Positions 8,616 through 17,606 of a stretch of DNA of 64,000 nucleotides are shown in pieces; position 1 is the stretch's first letter; every line of letters starts with the position of its first letter. A model generated the notes under the pieces. The model had not been told where the DNA came from. It did not search any database and saw nothing but the letters and a program-made list of their open reading frames with translations. The stretch comes from Lachnospiraceae bacterium (GTDB lineage Bacteria; Bacillota; Clostridia; Lachnospirales; Lachnospiraceae), in contig JAKSPD010000004.1 in assembly GCA_024405115.1 (NCBI GenBank), positions 1 through 64,000 on the forward strand. The letters are read 5' to 3'. A program made the position numbers and the translations under genes.

Positions 8616-9253
8616 GCAAAGATCTCCTTTACCTTTTCCGCAACCGCCTCACCAAGCTGTCTGTGTCCCTTTTCGGTCATGTGGCAGTCGATGAGACCCA
8701 CCTCCGCATATCTGCTTCCGTCAAGGAAGTAAAGCCCGAGCTCATCGGCGACAGCCTTACAGATTTCAGGGAATTTAAGGCTTGCCTCATACTTACCCAC
8801 GGTGCCGTTCTGCTCGTCGTAATTTACGTTAATCGGGGGAGGTGCGATCAGAAGCACCTTCGGCCCGTTCCGGTAGATGGGCGCACTCACATTAATGATC
8901 TGGTCCGCATATTTTGCCACGCGTGCCACCTCTCGGATGCCAAGCGGAAGCTTTGATGCATCTGAAACCATTGAAAGGTCATTTGTTCCCAGCATCATAA
9001 CAATAAGATCTATGGGCTTCTGCGCCTGAAGCGTGTAATTAAGTCCTTCACGCCCGTTTCTTCCGACTGCCCATTCCTGCTCATATACCGTAGTACGTCC
9101 ATTGATGCCGTCTTCCAAAACTGTATAAGCATCACCCAGAAGATTCCTGAGCACGCCCGTCCACCTTACGTCATCGGGGTAACGCGTGGCAAGACCAGGT
9201 ACATATCCCCAGGTATTTGAATCCCCGTAGCATAAAATTCTCTTCTTTTCCAT
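8612..9253 (-). CDS. SGNH/GDSL-family hydrolase (arylesterase-like)
   Basis: 213 residues with all four SGNH blocks: block I ILCYGDSNTWGY (nucleophile Ser near residue 11), block II GINGRTT (Gly), block III MLGTNDL (Asn), and block V DCHMTEKGH (catalytic Asp/His). There is no signal peptide, so it is a cytoplasmic esterase or deacetylase. In the same family, NodD-like arylesterases and carbohydrate esterases accept small acyl esters. GGAGGCAG precedes the ATG. It forms an operon with the downstream aldo/keto reductase. Confidence 0.88.
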   Translation of the reverse strand: MEKKRILCYGDSNTWGYVPGLATRYPDDVRWTGVLRNLLGDAYTVLEDGINGRTTVYEQEWAVGRNGREGLNYTLQAQKPIDLIVMMLGTNDLSMVSDASKLPLGIREVARVAKYADQIINVSAPIYRNGPKVLLIAPPPINVNYDEQNGTVGKYEASLKFPEICKAVADELGLYFLDGSRYAEVGLIDCHMTEKGHRQLGEAVAEKVKEIFA

Positions 9254-9370
9254 ATCTGCCTCCTGTATATTAAGGAAATCCCGTAAAATTTATAATTTCT
9301 GAAGGCCGCACCGCATTCGCGATCTCCTATCGCGCAAACCTGTCCCGTGAACCTTATTTTGCGCGAATAC

Positions 9371-9943
9371 TTACACTTCCCCAAGTATGACTGACTCCGT
9401 ACTTAGCTTGGGCACGTAGAAAATTTCGTCTGAAGCCCATCTGTAGCAGGTGTCGCCTGTGCAGTCCTCTATGAAAGACTTTTCAGCGACTGCGCCGATG
9501 GCAACCACAAGGTCGATAGCATACTTTTCCGGATCGATTGATAGAAGAGTAACGACTTCCTTACGGTCCACCGCCCCCAGCATGCATCCGCCGTAACCCT
9601 CGAGGGCCGCCGCCATGAGTATCGTATGGGCAGCTATGCCGCTGTCGTAGGGAGCGTTTGCCGTAATCTCCTTATCTGTAAGGATCACTATGTACGCACC
9701 TGGCTGTTCGTTTTCCGAAGGATCCCAGTCCTTAATCCTTCCGGCCCATTTGAGGTTTCTGAAGATTTTTCCGCACATGTCCCTGTCGGACACGCAGTAA
9801 AACCTTAACGGCTGGAAGTTTCCGCCTGACGGACACAACCTTACGTATGATACCATTTCTTCCAGTTTATTTAAAGGTATTCTTACATCCGGATCAAATC
9901 TTCTTATGCTTCTTGTCTTTTCAAGTAATTCCTTAAGCTCCAT
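9371..9943 (-). CDS. Nitroreductase-family flavoprotein
   Basis: 190 residues. The start KELLEKTRSIRRFDPD gives the FMN-binding Arg-Ser-x-Arg motif, followed by CPSGGNFQPLRFY (active-site loop), an APYDSGIAAHTILMAA helix and GYGGCMLGAVDRKE. Length and motifs fit the FMN-dependent NAD(P)H nitroreductase superfamily. Physiological substrate is unclear; the family also includes BluB-like and dehydrogenase members. It ends 117 bases before the SGNH gene start and may be the first gene of that unit. Confidence 0.85.
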   Translation of the reverse strand: MELKELLEKTRSIRRFDPDVRIPLNKLEEMVSYVRLCPSGGNFQPLRFYCVSDRDMCGKIFRNLKWAGRIKDWDPSENEQPGAYIVILTDKEITANAPYDSGIAAHTILMAAALEGYGGCMLGAVDRKEVVTLLSIDPEKYAIDLVVAIGAVAEKSFIEDCTGDTCYRWASDEIFYVPKLSTESVILGEV

Positions 9944-10048
9944 GTCTGTTTACCTGCCTTTTCCATGACATTTTAATATTATCGGCCATTTTTTTGCATT
10001 GGAATCTTCTGACCGCCTTATGGCATGATAAGGATATTAGCTGCATGA

Positions 10049-10459
10049 TTACATAGCGAATATACATGGTTCATCATAATTTGAAAAATTGACATCATGC
10101 GAAAAAAGCACCATATCATTGCATTTAGCCTGTGACAGCAGCATTCTGTCAAAAGGATCAAAGTTTGAAAGTTCACGGCCTTCTTTTACCCTGAGTTCGC
10201 GAAGGCCTGTGATTGAAGGAAGGTCCATACCCAGCTCGAGAAAGCCTGATCTCACGCATAGTTCCGCTATGTCCTTCTCGTTATATGGACACTTTTCCGG
10301 AGCTTTTCTGTTTTTTACTGCAATTTCCCAGATGGATGCCAGGCTGAAATAAACTATATTGTCTTTATCTGTAATGAGTTCGCGCGCCTTTGCAGATAGT
10401 TTCGGATCATCTGTCAGCGCCCAGATTATTACATGAGTATCTAAAAGAATTTTCATCAA
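10049..10459 (-). CDS. vapC: PIN-domain toxin, VapC type
   Basis: 136 residues with a PIN-domain ribonuclease fold. The first acidic residue is in ILLDTHVIIWAL (residues 4-15), further acidic positions are near SIWEIAVK and NFDPFDRMLLSQA, and the last in FSHDVNF. PIN toxins cleave tRNA or rRNA with Mg2+. The start codon overlaps the antitoxin stop by four bases, the usual type II arrangement. No terminator is obvious downstream. Confidence 0.85.
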   Translation of the reverse strand: MMKILLDTHVIIWALTDDPKLSAKARELITDKDNIVYFSLASIWEIAVKNRKAPEKCPYNEKDIAELCVRSGFLELGMDLPSITGLRELRVKEGRELSNFDPFDRMLLSQAKCNDMVLFSHDVNFSNYDEPCIFAM

Positions 10460-10707
10460 AGAAGTCCTCCGATTCCTTCAAAATCTTCCGTAACATCGAT
10501 GCTGTTAAACTCTTCCGGAGATTTAAGCTGAGGAATTATTCCTGCTCCGACGCCGATTCGTCCACCCGTTTCTTCCTCTAAAGGAACAAGCTTTGCAACT
10601 GGCTTTCCGTTCCTGACAATCAGGACATAGGGAACTTCTTTTGATACAATAGCGGAAATATATTTTGAAAGGTTTGTCTTCGCTTCAAAAATACTGGCTG
10701 TGGTCAT
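10456..10707 (-). CDS. Phd/YefM-type antitoxin
   Basis: 83 residues. The N-terminal Phd/YefM fold is shown by MTTASIFEAKTNLSKYISAI and a following VLIVRNGKPVAKLVPLE strand; the C-terminus is acidic and should wrap the toxin. It acts as antitoxin and DNA-binding autorepressor. AGGAGA lies upstream of the ATG. It is transcribed from a near-consensus promoter with tandem operator repeats just upstream. Confidence 0.88.
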   Translation of the reverse strand: MTTASIFEAKTNLSKYISAIVSKEVPYVLIVRNGKPVAKLVPLEEETGGRIGVGAGIIPQLKSPEEFNSIDVTEDFEGIGGLL

Positions 10708-10724
10708 AATGCTTCTCCTATTTG

Positions 10725-10742
10725 TTGGTTAACTTGGTTAAC
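10725..10742. promoter_or_regulatory. Tandem 9-bp operator repeats of the TA module
   Basis: Two perfect adjacent copies of TTGGTTAAC, each holding the palindrome GTTAAC, lie between the -10 box and the antitoxin start, where a Phd-type dimer would block transcription. Binding is inferred. Confidence 0.6.
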
Positions 10743-10745
10743 TTT

Positions 10746-10774
10746 ATTATAATCACTGCGGTACTTATTGTCAA
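10746..10774 (-). promoter_or_regulatory. Consensus sigma-A promoter of the TA module
   Basis: TTGACA (10774-10769) and TATAAT (10751-10746) with a 17-base spacer, both perfect matches to consensus, just upstream of the antitoxin gene and its operator repeats. Confidence 0.88.
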
Positions 10775-10810
10775 TCACGTTCCGCGGCCCTGCAGATTTA
10801 TTTTGTACAG

Positions 10811-11128
10811 TCGCTTTGTTTCATAGAAGAGGCACCTTATGGTGCCGATGGTTATCTTTCAGTTTTCGCACGCTGTTTCCCCAAGGTAGGCCAGGCCTTC
10901 TGGAAGGCATACACTGAAGGCGACATGAAGGAAGCCGCCCGCATTATTGAATTTTATTAGCTTCCGGTTCAGAAAATCCGGGATGAAATGAACTTTGATG
11001 CAGTAATGCACGGAATGCAGGAGCTTGCCGGAGTGGGAACTCGATACAGAAGGGCTCCGTATGGTTCTCTCAGTGACGGACAGATGGAAATTCTGAAAGC
11101 TACGCTTCAGAAGATGGGGCTTGTGTAA
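10811..11128 (+). pseudogene. Relic of a DapA-family gene (C-terminal part, with nonsense codon)
   Basis: In one plus-strand frame the remnant reads PYGADGYLSVFARCFPKV, then an in-frame TAG at 10958-10960, then GMQELAGVGTRYRRAPYGSL to a TAA at 11126. It aligns throughout with the C-terminal third of the 302-residue DapA-family protein at 31458-32366, including YRRAPY and the final L-x-x-x-G-V. No start, ribosome binding site or N-terminal two thirds are present. It is the decayed tail of a third paralogue of that gene, lying beside the regulators of cluster A, and suggests cluster A once held it. Confidence 0.8.
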
Positions 11129-11199
11129 AAATAAAGGGGGCTGTCGCAATACGGAAATTTTTCAATATTGAGGAGTCCTGTTTTGCTGCGGTGCTTATT

Positions 11200-12813
11200 T
11201 TATAACTGCTTTCTCTGGAAATCTCCCGGTGTAAGCCCGGTCTCCTGTTTAAATACGTAACCGAAATACTTTGCATTGGAAAAACCGACTTCCAGGCTTA
11301 TCTCATAGACCTTCTTGTTCGTATGGAGCAGAAGTTCTTTTGCCTTCCTTATACGTTCCTGTTTAAGGTAGTTTGTAAAGCTTACACCCTCTTCCTTATG
11401 GAAAAGCTTGCAGAAATAAATCTTGGAAAGTCCCACATGGTCACTGACCATTTCCAGGTCCAGCCTGTCATTCCCTAGTTCCTCCGCAATGTAGTTTTTT
11501 GCCATTCCAATCAGATAGTTGGTGTTTTCCGCCGTCTTATGCTCACGAAGCTCAAGAAGCTTTCTGACCATTTCGCTGATGAATTCAATCTGCTCTCCCT
11601 GTGAGGAGGAAAGGAACAGCCTGCTCCTTACCGTATCATACGGCACTATGTTCTCAAGCTCATATCCGAGCCTGTATGCCTCCGCTGAAACAGTGAGCAG
11701 GATTTCAAGAAGAAAGCTTCTTGTCTGTGCCGTTGCACTTTCCGGATCCTGATTCTCATAATAAAGGGACTGGACAAAGGCATGGATGACTTTTTCCACA
11801 GAATCTCCCAGGGTTTCAGAATTCTCATCGTGAATCTTCTGCTGGATGTATTCCAGTATTTCCCCCCTTGAGGGGAACTGGTTCATCAGGAGGTTGATGT
11901 TCTTATAAAGTATTACGGATTCCCCGGGTGCCGTTGAACAGTAATTGAGTGCCAGCAAGGCTTCATTATAGGAAACGTACAGTTCCTCCATTCCTGCAAC
12001 GATGCGCCCGATTCCGGCACGTATCCCACATCCTGCCGTCAGCTTCATTTCGTCACATACCAGGTTCAGCGCCGCCTCCAGGTCATCCTCCATGGCGCTT
12101 TCCGAAATATTCACAACGCAGGATACACGGAACTGGGAATCAAGATACGAGAACGCCTCATATCCCTGACGGTTTAAAACCGATGAAACCGTGTCCTTTA
12201 AAAGCACGGATATTGCCTCGAAATCTTCCTGCTCCCGGTCGGAATCGGCGGCAGCCAGGACGGCTGCATACCGCGGTCCGTTTATGGGTAGATGGAGTGA
12301 CCTCAGTTTTGAACGTATCAGCTCAGGCTGCTTGGGGCGGTTGTGAAGAAGGCTTCCCACATAAGAAGCCTGTATGTCATGAAGGTTATTCTTTAAAAGC
12401 TCCTGCAGTGACTCTATGGACGCCTTTTCCTTCTGAAGGGTCTCAAAATATCCTACTGCCTTTCTGAGACTTTCATTGATTGCCTCCGGAAAAAGCGGCT
12501 TTGAAAGGAGGTCTACCGCGCCCAGCTTTACGGCGCGCTTTGCATGTTCGAAATCATCATATCCTGTAATAATGATAAAACGTATCTCCGGGTCTATCTT
12601 TGCCAGTTCCTCCGCAAGCTCAAGACCTGTGATGATGGGAATGAAAATATCCGTGATGATGATCTTGGGGCGGTACAGCAAATATAGGTCCCTGGCAGTA
12701 TCGCTGTCAGCCGCCTCGCAGGCAAACTCAATGGGAAGGCTGTCCCAGTCTATCATCGTCTTAAGCCTGGAACGTATCTTCGCGTCATCATCAATTATCA
12801 TTACACTGTACAT
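11200..12813 (-). CDS. Response regulator, YesN/AraC type
   Basis: 537 residues. An N-terminal receiver domain has the acidic pair in VMIIDDDAK, phosphoacceptor Asp55 in IIITDIF and Lys in LSKPLFPE. A middle region of about 270 residues is typical of YesN proteins. A C-terminal AraC-type double HTH (about 435-535) contains LDLEMVSDHVGLSKIYFCKL and VGFSNAKYFGYVFKQETG. It is predicted to activate transcription in response to the kinase encoded directly upstream (1-base gap). It is divergent from the cluster A transporter operon, its likely target. YesM/YesN pairs commonly sense carbohydrates and control adjacent SBP-dependent transporters. Confidence 0.9.
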   Translation of the reverse strand: MYSVMIIDDDAKIRSRLKTMIDWDSLPIEFACEAADSDTARDLYLLYRPKIIITDIFIPIITGLELAEELAKIDPEIRFIIITGYDDFEHAKRAVKLGAVDLLSKPLFPEAINESLRKAVGYFETLQKEKASIESLQELLKNNLHDIQASYVGSLLHNRPKQPELIRSKLRSLHLPINGPRYAAVLAAADSDREQEDFEAISVLLKDTVSSVLNRQGYEAFSYLDSQFRVSCVVNISESAMEDDLEAALNLVCDEMKLTAGCGIRAGIGRIVAGMEELYVSYNEALLALNYCSTAPGESVILYKNINLLMNQFPSRGEILEYIQQKIHDENSETLGDSVEKVIHAFVQSLYYENQDPESATAQTRSFLLEILLTVSAEAYRLGYELENIVPYDTVRSRLFLSSSQGEQIEFISEMVRKLLELREHKTAENTNYLIGMAKNYIAEELGNDRLDLEMVSDHVGLSKIYFCKLFHKEEGVSFTNYLKQERIRKAKELLLHTNKKVYEISLEVGFSNAKYFGYVFKQETGLTPGDFQRKQL

Positions 12814-12814
12814 C

Positions 12815-14620
12815 TTATTTCTCCGTGTAAGGAAGGGTCACTGTCACTACCGTGTATTCGCTGATTTCCGAGCGGACCCTTACCCCGTATTCTTTTCCGT
12901 ATTCGTGAACGATCCGGCGGTTCACGTTATAGAGACCCACCGATGCGGATTTCTCCGATGGAAGGTTCGCATTAAGATACGAATTTACCTCATCTACCTC
13001 CTCCGGCAGCATGCCGATTCCGTTATCCTCAACCTCTATCGTAAGGAAGCTTTCATCATATGACGCACGTAAAATAATGGTCCCGTCATCACGGTATCCG
13101 GAAAAACCGTGGAGGTAGGCGTTTTCCACAAAGGGCTGAAGCGTCAGCTTTATTATTGAATAATCCAGAAGCTCCTCAGGAATTTCCTTAATAAGCGTAA
13201 CATTCTGTCCCCTTGCAAGTCTCTGAATGTTTACATAGTTATCAATCAGCTGGATTTCCTTCCCAAGCGGAATTCTCTCCACGCCTCTTGAAAGGGCTAT
13301 CCTGAAAAAGCCTGAAAGTGAGGCAATAAGCTCCGTGGCATTTTCCGTATTTCCGTTCTGGATTGCCCAGAGCACGCTGTCAAGCGTGTTGTACAGAAGA
13401 TGCGGGTTTATCTGTGACTGCATGAGTCTTAATTCCATGATCTGCTGGTTTTTAAGGTCAAGCTCACGCTCCCTGGCTGATTCCTCAATACGGTCAAGCA
13501 TGTCATTGATCTTTTCACCCAGATAAGCAATCTCATCTTCTCCCTCAGGAACATAGCGCCCGCTGAAGCTTCCTGCATATGCCTGCTTTACAAACGAAGT
13601 CAGGCTCTGTACCGATGCTGAAAGTTTTCCGGAAAGCAGAACGGCAAGGACCGCTGTTGCAAGAAGACTTACCACTACCATGATGAGAACAGACTGCAGG
13701 TATCCTGCAACATCAGCCTGGTTCATTTCCGAATAGTAATCGAACGGGGCAATCAGGTAACCTGCATTTCCCAGTACGGAGCAGTAGGAAAGGACCTGTG
13801 CCTGGCTTGTCAGGCCGGAATCCTTTGAAATGGTTTCGACTATGTTGCCGCTTCCTAAAAGAAGCTCCATCATTTTTTCGTTTTCAAAACGGCTTCCAAT
13901 CAGTTCCGGGTCATGGGCGGCCATGATCTCCCCATCAGGGGAAACGATGATGCAGCTGTCAGAAACAAAACCTATCTTTTCAAAAATGGCGTTATTACTT
14001 ATCTCTGAAACCAGTATTCCCAGTTTTTTAAGGGTAAAACGCTCATACAGATACCTGACATATGCAAGGGATTTCCGGCTTTTTCCCGTAAGCTCATCAA
14101 TTACCGTCACTATACAGAAGAACGGCGGCGCATATTCCTCCGTTCTTTCGCCTTTACTGTACAGACTTTCTATACACTCCTCATATGAGGTAAAATCAAA
14201 CCTGGTGTTATAACTGATTATATACTGGTCCCCGTTTGCCATAAAAAGGCCTATTGTGGAAAAGCGCGTACCGCCTTCCCCACTCTGCGAGGCAGTGTTC
14301 ATAAGCTGGGAATAAAGAATGTTATGCATGCCGGGATCAACCCTGGTGGAGGGAACCGCCAGTTCCTGAACAAGTGGAAGTCTCAGAAGCTGTGTGGTCA
14401 GTGACTCCATGTCCTTATAGTACGAATTCAACGATGATTCCGCAAAGCTTACATTGTTTGCAGACTGTAACCTGGCCATCTCCTCGATTTTCCGGTTGGC
14501 AAGCTGAAAGGATATCACGGATATTGCAAGTACAATAAAAACAGCCAGCGATGCAATCGTCAGAACAAGTTTTCCCCTGTAGGAGCCAAGTATTCTGTTT
14601 TTCCTCTTCTTTTTCTGCAT
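12815..14620 (-). CDS. Sensor histidine kinase, YesM/LytS type
   Basis: 601 residues. A membrane helix near residues 12-35 precedes an extracellular sensor region of about 250 residues (Cache-like). A second helix near 300-325 is followed by a HAMP domain, then the His-kinase motif QSQINPHLLYNTLDS with its phosphoacceptor His near residue 405. A C-terminal HATPase domain has the N box (QPFVENAYLHG) and G box (VEDNGIGM). It should autophosphorylate on ligand and pass phosphate to the adjacent regulator. Its extracellular domain presumably senses the substrate, or loaded SBP, of the divergent importer; that is inferred from position. Confidence 0.9.
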   Translation of the reverse strand: MQKKKRKNRILGSYRGKLVLTIASLAVFIVLAISVISFQLANRKIEEMARLQSANNVSFAESSLNSYYKDMESLTTQLLRLPLVQELAVPSTRVDPGMHNILYSQLMNTASQSGEGGTRFSTIGLFMANGDQYIISYNTRFDFTSYEECIESLYSKGERTEEYAPPFFCIVTVIDELTGKSRKSLAYVRYLYERFTLKKLGILVSEISNNAIFEKIGFVSDSCIIVSPDGEIMAAHDPELIGSRFENEKMMELLLGSGNIVETISKDSGLTSQAQVLSYCSVLGNAGYLIAPFDYYSEMNQADVAGYLQSVLIMVVVSLLATAVLAVLLSGKLSASVQSLTSFVKQAYAGSFSGRYVPEGEDEIAYLGEKINDMLDRIEESARERELDLKNQQIMELRLMQSQINPHLLYNTLDSVLWAIQNGNTENATELIASLSGFFRIALSRGVERIPLGKEIQLIDNYVNIQRLARGQNVTLIKEIPEELLDYSIIKLTLQPFVENAYLHGFSGYRDDGTIILRASYDESFLTIEVEDNGIGMLPEEVDEVNSYLNANLPSEKSASVGLYNVNRRIVHEYGKEYGVRVRSEISEYTVVTVTLPYTEK

Positions 14621-14854
14621 ATGTTCATTTTAGTATGAAGAGCGTGTTTCGTCAGCTATAAATTCCGTGATGTTAATATTTTGGATTATATGCCAATATT
14701 TTGCCCATCCGGTGATACAATACCATTATTGGCTGCGTATTAGACAAGTTTACTGAATTATTGCCCACTTTTGCCATATCTATTGAATAAATTTACTGTT
14801 TATCCTTTAATTATGCTAACGGATTGTATCCGAAATAAATCAAAGGAGTGTATT
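14621..14854. promoter_or_regulatory. Divergent control region of cluster A
   Basis: This AT-rich 234-base region separates the kinase gene from the importer operon. It holds spaced direct repeats that could bind the YesN-type regulator: TTTACTG at 14749-14755 and 14792-14798 (43 bases apart, about four helical turns), and TTGCCCA at 14701 and 14761. A weak -35/-10 pair (TTGAAT, 17 bases, TTTAAT) lies near 14783-14811. None is close to consensus, which fits activator dependence. Confidence 0.35.
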
Positions 14855-16564
14855 ATGAAACGTTTTATTGCAATTGCACTTTCAGCAGTCATGGTTCTTT
14901 CAATGGCAGCATGTTCTGCCACACCCGCTGAAAGCATCGCTGCTTCTGCAGCTGCCGCTCAGACCACAGCTGCTGCTCAGACCCAGGCTGCAACCGAGGC
15001 TGCTCCCGCTGATGACGGAAAGGTTCTTAACCTTCAGTGGTTTCAGGGAATCGGTATCGACACCCTGTTTGAGAGCCCCTGGCATGACGTACAGTCCCTG
15101 TATCCCTACATGGTATACGAGGCTCTCGTTACCTATGATGAGTTCACGAACAAGATAGTTGGAAGGCTTGCTTCCGATTACGAGATCTCAGATGACGGCC
15201 TTACCTATACCTTCACCCTCCGTGACGGAATAAAGTGGTCTAACGGTGATCCGCTCACAATGGATGACGTTGTATTCACACTTACCGGAAAGCTTGCAGA
15301 CCCGCTTTCAAACTACAACAATGAGCTTCTCTTCATCGAGGGCGCAGAAGCTGTAAAGAACGGCGAGGCAACAGAGCTTTCAGGACTCAAGGTTGACGGA
15401 AACACTCTTACCATCACCATCAAGAGCCCCAACAAGAACTTCCTTAAGAGCATGTGCGGAACATTCATTCTTCCGAAGAAGGCATTCGAAGGCGTTGCAC
15501 CTGCTGACTACGAGTCATCAGACTACTTCAAGCAGCCTTACGGAACAGGCCAGTATGTAATTTCCGAGGTTTCATTCCCCGACTACTTCTATGCAACGGC
15601 ACGTGATGATTACTGGGGAGAGAAGGCAGGAATCAACAAAGTTCTCTTCACATCCTACCAGACAGGCGGAAATGATGCGGTTGTAACCGCTCTTATCTCA
15701 GGAAACCTTGACTATGCTTACGGCAACGCCATGAACGACATCACCGTTGCCAACAACGTCGTTGCACAGAATCCTGACGTTGCCGCAAAGCTCGTCACAT
15801 CAACATACACCAGAGCCATGGTTTACAACTTTGCAGGATGCTCTGATGGAAAGCAGCACCCCGGAATGCAGAGTAAGGAAGTTCGTCAGGCACTCAGCAT
15901 CCTCATGGACAGGGAGGCAGTTGCATCACTTTACAACGGCCAGGCCGAGGCAAGAACAACCTTCGTTCCTTCATCAAGCGCAATGTACAACACTGACATC
16001 CCGCTATACAAGCATGATGTAGAAAAGGCAAAGGAACTCCTTGCTGCAGGAAACTTCGATTTCTCACAGCCCATCCGTATCTGCTACTACTATGATGACC
16101 AGACCACCATTGACGCCATGACCCTCATCACCCAGAACTGCAAGGAAGCTGGAGTTATCTGCGAGCCGTTCCTTGCAACAGGTGACCTCGGTGAGGTTCT
16201 TTACGGATCAATGAACTGGGATCTTCTTTACTTCGGAGCTTCACAGTCCGACGCAGTCCTCATCTACAACGCAGAGTGCGTGGGCGGCGGAGAAGATATC
16301 GAGCTCGTTAACGAAGAATTCCGTCAGAATACCTTCAACACAGTTATGACAAAGTACCTCGCAGCCACCAACGATGCTGATGCAAAGAAGGCAGCTGACG
16401 AGATCCAGGCAGTTTCACAGGACTACTGCTGCATGTTCCCCGTATACGGACTCAACACCGTTGTCGTATGCAACGAGGCACATGTTGACATCCCGCAGGA
16501 GATCTTCGTTGAGGACAACAACCTCGTAAGAGACTATCACTTCGAAAAGTGGAGCCTTAAGTAA
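14855..16564 (+). CDS. ABC importer substrate-binding lipoprotein (family 5), cluster A
   Basis: 569 residues from the ATG at 14855, which has AAGGAG six bases upstream. A lipoprotein signal peptide ends in the lipobox SMAAC (Cys20), then an Ala/Thr/Gln linker to about residue 50. The mature part is an SBP_bac_5 (peptide/nickel/oligosaccharide) protein: LASDYEISDDGLTYTFTLRD, KWSNGDPLTMDDVVF and SILMDREAVA are family signatures. It delivers substrate to the permease pair encoded downstream. Family 5 SBPs bind peptides but also oligosaccharides, opines and sialic acid, so ligand is open. The neighbours here (lyase, propeller) argue for a sugar-acid or acidic glycan. Confidence 0.9.
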   Translation: MKRFIAIALSAVMVLSMAACSATPAESIAASAAAAQTTAAAQTQAATEAAPADDGKVLNLQWFQGIGIDTLFESPWHDVQSLYPYMVYEALVTYDEFTNKIVGRLASDYEISDDGLTYTFTLRDGIKWSNGDPLTMDDVVFTLTGKLADPLSNYNNELLFIEGAEAVKNGEATELSGLKVDGNTLTITIKSPNKNFLKSMCGTFILPKKAFEGVAPADYESSDYFKQPYGTGQYVISEVSFPDYFYATARDDYWGEKAGINKVLFTSYQTGGNDAVVTALISGNLDYAYGNAMNDITVANNVVAQNPDVAAKLVTSTYTRAMVYNFAGCSDGKQHPGMQSKEVRQALSILMDREAVASLYNGQAEARTTFVPSSSAMYNTDIPLYKHDVEKAKELLAAGNFDFSQPIRICYYYDDQTTIDAMTLITQNCKEAGVICEPFLATGDLGEVLYGSMNWDLLYFGASQSDAVLIYNAECVGGGEDIELVNEEFRQNTFNTVMTKYLAATNDADAKKAADEIQAVSQDYCCMFPVYGLNTVVVCNEAHVDIPQEIFVEDNNLVRDYHFEKWSLK

Positions 16565-16584
16565 TCTTCTCTGACATTATCTTT

Positions 16585-16615
16585 GTTGCCCCGTGGCTTT
16601 ATGCCGCGGGGTAAC
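16585..16615 (+). terminator. Stem-loop between SBP and permease genes
   Basis: GTTGCCCCG pairs with CGGGGTAAC and is followed by TTTTG. Such a hairpin directly after an SBP gene usually stabilises the SBP message and attenuates transcription into the permease genes. Confidence 0.65.
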
Positions 16616-16632
16616 TTTTGAGGAATACCATC

Positions 16633-17592
16633 ATGCTGAAATATCTGGCAAAAAGAATCTTACAGCTTATCCCGAAGCTTCTTGTGATCTCGCTGATCAT
16701 CTTCCTGGGACTGCAGCTTTTACCCGGAGACCCCATCACAAGGACCATCTCGCCCGAAATCTATAAATACATGACGGAGGCCCAGATGGAACAGTTAAGG
16801 GAAGCCCTGGGTCTCAACAAACCCCTCATCGTCCAGTACTTCACCTGGCTTAAGGGCATCCTTCGTGGTGACTTAGGTTATTCCCAGTCATCCGGCTCCG
16901 ACATCGCAAGCATGCTGAAGGGAAGACTTCCCTCCACCATAGAGCTTGCCTTCTTTGGACTGATCGTGGCAAACATCCTCGGACTTCTGTTCGGATACAT
17001 TGCCGCTTTAAATAAGAACAGCTTCATAGACTACCTGTTCACGACGCTGAGCGTCATAGGAATCTCCGTTCCTGAGTTCTTCTTCGGAATCGCCTTCATC
17101 ATGTTCTTCGCACTGAAGCTCAAATGGCTTCCGACGGGCGGACGAATGGCCGCGGGACATCCTGAGTTTTCCTCAAGGATAAAGTACATGGTGCTTCCGG
17201 TGTTCTGTCTCGGGATATCGCTGATAGCCACGCTCATGAGGTTCACTCGAAGTTCCATGCTTGACGTTCTCAATAAGGATTACATCAAGACGGCACGAAG
17301 CAAGGGACTCAATGAGACCGAGATCAACGTGAAACACGGCTTCCGTAATGCGCTCATCCCCGTCATGACGCTTCTCGTGTTCCGTCTTCCCATACTGGTA
17401 AGCGGAACCGTCGTGATTGAAAGCATCTTCAACTATCCCGGCATGGGCAGCATGGTCCTTGACGCGCTTTCCGCAGGCGACATGCCCGTGGTAATGATAA
17501 CGACACTTGTAATTTCCGCAGTGACGCTGGTGGCAAGTACACTGGTTGACGTATTAACTGCCATGCTGGATCCCAGGATCCGTCTTGAGTAA
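16633..17592 (+). CDS. ABC importer permease, DppB type, cluster A
   Basis: 319 residues from the ATG at 16633 with GAGG upstream; a TTG at 16618 is less likely. The N-terminal helix and the motif LQLLPGDPITRT are typical of DppB/OppB. The EAA loop (about 225-250; RSSMLDVLNKDYIKTARSKG) contacts the ATPases. Six membrane helices are apparent, ending in the SGTVVIESIFNYPGMG segment and DPRIRLE. It is one half of the inner-membrane channel of the family 5 importer. The gene is closely spaced with its neighbours. Confidence 0.92.
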   Translation: MLKYLAKRILQLIPKLLVISLIIFLGLQLLPGDPITRTISPEIYKYMTEAQMEQLREALGLNKPLIVQYFTWLKGILRGDLGYSQSSGSDIASMLKGRLPSTIELAFFGLIVANILGLLFGYIAALNKNSFIDYLFTTLSVIGISVPEFFFGIAFIMFFALKLKWLPTGGRMAAGHPEFSSRIKYMVLPVFCLGISLIATLMRFTRSSMLDVLNKDYIKTARSKGLNETEINVKHGFRNALIPVMTLLVFRLPILVSGTVVIESIFNYPGMGSMVLDALSAGDMPVVMITTLVISAVTLVASTLVDVLTAMLDPRIRLE

Positions 17593-17606
17593 GGAGGTAT
17601 GTGATC

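Noticed and set aside
10859..11149. Minus-strand 96-codon frame
   Set aside because: It is the complement of the DapA-family relic on the plus strand.
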